Shown here one piece after another: positions 60,437 through 64,000 of a stretch of DNA of 64,000 nt. The notes beneath the pieces are model-generated. The model did not search any database, was not told where the DNA came from, and worked only from the letters and a program-made list of their open reading frames with translations. This DNA is from Salinimicrobium sp. TH3. Its GTDB lineage: Bacteria > Bacteroidota > Bacteroidia > Flavobacteriales > Flavobacteriaceae. Location of the stretch: contig NZ_JAPONB010000007.1 of the NCBI RefSeq assembly GCF_026676115.1, positions 124,001-188,000 on the forward strand, in the 5' to 3' direction. Numbering within the stretch: position 1 is the first letter of the stretch; each line of letters begins with the position of its first letter. A program made the translations under genes and the position numbers.

Positions 60437-60463
60437 AAAAAAGCCCCGAAAGGGGCTTTTTTT
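60437..60463 (+). terminator. Rho-independent terminator after the FKBP-like lipoprotein gene
   Basis: AAAAAAGCCCC, loop GAAA, GGGGCTTTTTTT. It also works for the convergent barrel-protein gene. Confidence 0.93.
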
Positions 60464-60481
60464 GATATTCAAATTTGTGGT

Positions 60482-61090
60482 CTATAAACTAAGGGAGAGA
60501 CCAAAAATGATTTGGCTTGGACGGGTATCAACTCTTTTTAATTCTACGCCACCACCGTCACGAATCATGAATTCGGCTTCGTTTTCTTTAAGTGCCCTTT
60601 CATATCTCACATCAAGGCCCAATTTACCCAGCTGGATCCCTGCACCCAATTGTGCGCCAATAGTAAATTCATCCTTAACGTCTCCCAGTTCAAAACCTTC
60701 AAAATCATTGTCAACAATGTATTGTAAACTTGGGCCTGCAAATATCCTTACCGGGCCAAAAACTTTTGTGCCCACTAATATTGGAAGATCGATTTTAGAT
60801 ACATTATAATCTGCCTCCTGCTGGTTGAATTGGTAGGAGCTTTTTGTAGTGGTGTACACCAGCTCGGGCCTTAGAAAAAAACCTAGAATATTTGCTTCGT
60901 AATAAATACCAAAATGATATCCCATTTTGCTTTCTCCGCCTTCCAGGACGTCTTCACCGGCATTTGTAACATCGTTGTAGGTTATCTCTCCATTATCGGC
61001 ATAATTGAGGCCCCCTTTAACTCCGAATCCACTTTGTGCCATTGCTGCGGAAGTTGTTGCAAACATTAAAATTATTAGGTACTTTTTCAT
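60482..61090 (-). CDS. Small outer-membrane beta-barrel protein
   Basis: 202 residues: signal peptide MKKYLIILMFATTSAAMAQ, then GFGVKGGLNYADNGEITYND, FFLRPELVYTTTKSSYQF, VGTKVFGPVRIFAGPSLQYI and FGLSLSL at the end, an alternating strand pattern of the outer-membrane-protein beta-barrel (porin family PF13568) group. Eight to ten strands fit the size. The function of such small barrels in flavobacteria is not known. Monocistronic between two terminators. Confidence 0.88.
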   Translation of the reverse strand: MKKYLIILMFATTSAAMAQSGFGVKGGLNYADNGEITYNDVTNAGEDVLEGGESKMGYHFGIYYEANILGFFLRPELVYTTTKSSYQFNQQEADYNVSKIDLPILVGTKVFGPVRIFAGPSLQYIVDNDFEGFELGDVKDEFTIGAQLGAGIQLGKLGLDVRYERALKENEAEFMIRDGGGVELKRVDTRPSQIIFGLSLSL

Positions 61091-61149
61091 AAAAGGTTTG
61101 TTTAGGTTATAGCTTTAAAACGGTTGTTGGATTATTTTATTTGCTCAAA

Positions 61150-61192
61150 AAATAAAGCCTCTCCAAAATGTCATTTTAGAGAGGCTTTAAAA
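61150..61192 (-). terminator. Terminator of the transketolase operon
   Basis: AAAGCCTCTCCAAAATG pairs with CATTTTAGAGAGGCTTT (one mismatch). On the minus strand a TTTATTTTTTG tail follows. Confidence 0.85.
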
Positions 61193-61210
61193 TTAAGAGA
61201 TTTTGGATAA

Positions 61211-62164
61211 TTATTTTCTCTTGATCACTTTTTCTGAAGCTTTTACAATAGCAGCAGCATTCAATCCGTATTTTTCCATAAGCTGCTCGGGGGTTCCACT
61301 TTCACCAAAAGTGTCCATAGTAGCAACAAATTCCTGCGGAGCAGGATGATTTTGAACCAAAGTTCGTGCTACGCTTTCTCCGAGTCCGCCAAGGAAGTTG
61401 TGCTCTTCGGCAGTTACAACGCATCCGGTTTTTCCTATTGAAGCCAAAATTGCCGCTTCATCAAGAGGTTTTATGGTGTGGATGTTGATCACTTCAGCCG
61501 AGATTCCTTTTTCTTCAAGTTCTTCGGCAGCTTGTAGTGCTTCCCAAACCAAATGGCCTGTGGCAATGATAGTTACATCTTTACCTTCATTCAGCAAAAC
61601 TGCTTTTCCGATTTCAAATTTTTGATCTTCAGGAGTGAAATTGGCAACCTTTGGCCTTCCGAAGCGAAGATATACAGGGCCATGGTGCTCTGCAATTGCA
61701 ATGGTAGCAGCTTTCGTTTGATTGTAATCACAGGTGTTGATCACTGTCATCCCCGGCAACATCTTCATAAGACCGATGTCTTCAAGGATCTGGTGCGTTG
61801 CACCGTCCTCTCCCAGGGTAAGTCCCGCGTGAGAAGCACAGATCTTTACGTTCTTGTCTGAATAAGCTATAGACTGCCTTATTTGGTCATAGACCCTTCC
61901 GGTTGAAAAGTTGGCAAAAGTTCCCGTGAAAGGAATTTTTCCACCAATGGTCATCCCGGCGGCAATTCCCATCATGTTAGCTTCAGCTATTCCTACCTGG
62001 AAAAAACGCTCTGGATGATTCTTTTGAAAATCTCCCATTTTTAAAGACCCTGTAAGATCGGCACAAAGGGCAACTACATTAGGATTATTTTTTCCAAGCT
62101 CGGTAAGGCCATCGCCAAATCCCGAGCGGGTATCTTTACTTCCTGTATTGGTATATTTTTTCAT
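61211..62164 (-). CDS. Transketolase, C-terminal subunit
   Basis: 317 residues with the pyrimidine-binding and C-terminal domains: TRSGFGDGLTELGKNNPNVVALCADLTGS, VGIAEANMMGIAAGMTIGG, PFTGTFANFSTGRVYDQIRQSIAY (catalytic glutamate in the first of these), and THQILEDIGLMKMLPGMTV. Together with the upstream gene it forms a split transketolase, common in Bacteroidota and archaea. It moves two-carbon units in the non-oxidative pentose phosphate pathway. The 120-base gap to the N-terminal subunit is non-coding with a GC-rich hairpin (TTCCGC ... GCGGAAA). Confidence 0.94.
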   Translation of the reverse strand: MKKYTNTGSKDTRSGFGDGLTELGKNNPNVVALCADLTGSLKMGDFQKNHPERFFQVGIAEANMMGIAAGMTIGGKIPFTGTFANFSTGRVYDQIRQSIAYSDKNVKICASHAGLTLGEDGATHQILEDIGLMKMLPGMTVINTCDYNQTKAATIAIAEHHGPVYLRFGRPKVANFTPEDQKFEIGKAVLLNEGKDVTIIATGHLVWEALQAAEELEEKGISAEVINIHTIKPLDEAAILASIGKTGCVVTAEEHNFLGGLGESVARTLVQNHPAPQEFVATMDTFGESGTPEQLMEKYGLNAAAIVKASEKVIKRK

Positions 62165-62284
62165 TTTTTAAACTTTTTCTTCCGCAGCTGGCTTGAAGGC
62201 AGCAGGCGGAAAATATTAAAAGCATTGTTTTAGGAGTTTGAAACAGACCTTATTTAAGATCTCATATCTCAATTCTCACATCTG

Positions 62285-63130
62285 TTAATAGTCGCCTAAA
62301 GTTTCTGGGTTTTGAGCCAAAGCTTTTTCCAGCTGCTCATCATTTGGAGCAACTCCATGCCACTTGTGAGTGTGCATCATAAAATCTACGCCATGTCCCA
62401 TCACAGTAGTCATTATTACTGCTACAGGTTTTCCTTTTCCTGTGCGGCTTTTAGCTTCCTCTAATCCTTTAATAACTTCAGAAATGTTGTTCCCGTCTTT
62501 GATCTCAAGAACATCCCAGCCAAAGGCTTCAAATTTTGCTGTAATGTCTCCCATAGGTAAAACATCATCTGTACAGCCGTCAATTTGTTGATGATTTCGA
62601 TCTACAGTGGCAATAAGGTTGTCAACTTTTTTGGCAGCTGCATACATGATGGCTTCCCAATTTTGACCTTCCTGAAGTTCCCCGTCACCGTGAAGTGAGT
62701 AAACAAGGTGCTTATCTCCATTTATCTTTTTTGTGTTTGCAGCACCAATGGCCACAGATAGTCCCTGGCCTAAAGATCCCGATGCAATTCTTACTCCCGG
62801 TAGTCCTTCATGTGTTGTAGGGTGGCCCTGTAATCTTGAATTGATAAGTCTGAAAGTGTTGAGTTCCTCTATCGGAAAATATCCGCTTCGGGCAAGAACG
62901 CTGTAAAATACCGGGGAAATATGACCATTGGAAAGGAAGAACAAATCTTCTCCATTCCCATCCATGTCAAATCCTTCTTTGCGATCCATCATCTCCTGAT
63001 AGAGTACGCTGATAAATTCGGCACAGCCCAAAGATCCTCCCGGGTGTCCGGAATTTACTTTGTGGACCTGCCTTACAATATCCCTTCTTACCTGGGAGAC
63101 AAAATCTTCTAGTTGTTGTGTGTTTGGCAT
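62285..63130 (-). CDS. Transketolase, N-terminal (thiamine diphosphate) subunit
   Basis: 281 residues with the ThDP diphosphate-binding domain: HKVNSGHPGGSLGCAEFISVLY, HISPVFYSVLARSGYFP, SLGQGLSVAIGAA, and the metal site HGDGELQEGQNWEAIMYAA with the GDG-x25-N pattern (DRNHQQIDG). It pairs with the C-terminal subunit encoded next on the same strand. Start at 63130, 267 bases from the divergent tgt; that gap has only AT-rich sequence. Confidence 0.95.
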   Translation of the reverse strand: MPNTQQLEDFVSQVRRDIVRQVHKVNSGHPGGSLGCAEFISVLYQEMMDRKEGFDMDGNGEDLFFLSNGHISPVFYSVLARSGYFPIEELNTFRLINSRLQGHPTTHEGLPGVRIASGSLGQGLSVAIGAANTKKINGDKHLVYSLHGDGELQEGQNWEAIMYAAAKKVDNLIATVDRNHQQIDGCTDDVLPMGDITAKFEAFGWDVLEIKDGNNISEVIKGLEEAKSRTGKGKPVAVIMTTVMGHGVDFMMHTHKWHGVAPNDEQLEKALAQNPETLGDY

Positions 63131-63346
63131 CTGGATTTAATTAAATGTGCTGCAAAAATACTATTTTATCAACGCTTTGGAAATCAACTCATGCCTATTC
63201 TTTTCAAAAGTTGTGAAGAATTAATGGTTGAGAGTTAAAGTGGATAGGTGGAAAATGGAAAACTACGCTAAAAAGTCACAAATGCCCTTGTGAACAATTG
63301 GTCTTCGAGGTGGTAATTAATCCTGCTGCTGACTTCGTACTTCTAA

Positions 63347-64000
<654 letters not shown>

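Overview
The window is a chromosomal segment of a marine-type member of the Flavobacteriaceae (Bacteroidota). This rests on TAnnTTTG-type -7 promoter boxes, split transketolase subunits, TonB-dependent receptors with carboxypeptidase-like N-terminal domains, DUF1573, DUF3276, DUF4856 and DUF6660 proteins, a long (312 aa) NusB, and intergenic regions packed with short palindromic repeats. The genus cannot be fixed from the sequence alone.

Layout. 1-9423: end of a polysaccharide (O-antigen or exopolysaccharide) cluster, with a truncated GT2, four GT4 glycosyltransferases (two of them tandem paralogues), a Wzy/ligase-type membrane protein and a polyprenyl glycosylphosphotransferase. 9424-20788: envelope genes (lnt, pssA, lptB, kdsD, tatC) and recQ, separated by three large palindromic repeat fields, one with a GIY-YIG nuclease gene inside it. 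20789-28225: a cyclophilin-FKBP fusion, two redox proteins, an Mpo1-like protein, CsaA, and a DUF6660 / TonB receptor pair followed by a cation-transporter-like protein. 28292-40068: an M14 peptidase, a PUR-like protein, an ABC exporter half, leucine dehydrogenase, nusB-DUF1573-yajC, pepT, pyrD and a LysE exporter. 40335-47547: HMG-CoA lyase, then a four-gene operon of DUF4856 lipoprotein, imelysin-like lipoprotein, a full-length vitamin-K-dependent gamma-carboxylase homologue and a TonB receptor. 47649-64000: guaB, Skp, SurA-type chaperones, moxR, aconitase, three tRNAs (Leu-GAG and two Lys-UUU), aroK, a PyrR-like protein, an S4 protein, an FKBP-like lipoprotein, an outer-membrane barrel protein, the split transketolase and the start of tgt.

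The most interesting unit is the 41236-47547 operon. Its promoter (TTTG, 19 bp, TATATTTG) is bracketed by two nearly identical 23-bp AT-rich operator-like sites, as expected for tight metal-dependent repression. Its third gene carries the sequence hallmarks of the eukaryotic gamma-glutamyl carboxylase, including the positions of the catalytic lysine and a key histidine. The neighbours are exported lipoproteins and a TonB receptor. This suggests an unstudied metal-acquisition system that may use carboxylated glutamate; that part is inference.

The other major theme is repeats. At least eight families of short palindromic or tandem elements fill nearly all long intergenic gaps. They include a regular 89-bp array between pssA and lptB, a roughly 155-bp hairpin array around the GIY-YIG gene, and a 90-bp duplication built from the 3' end of a tRNA-Lys gene.
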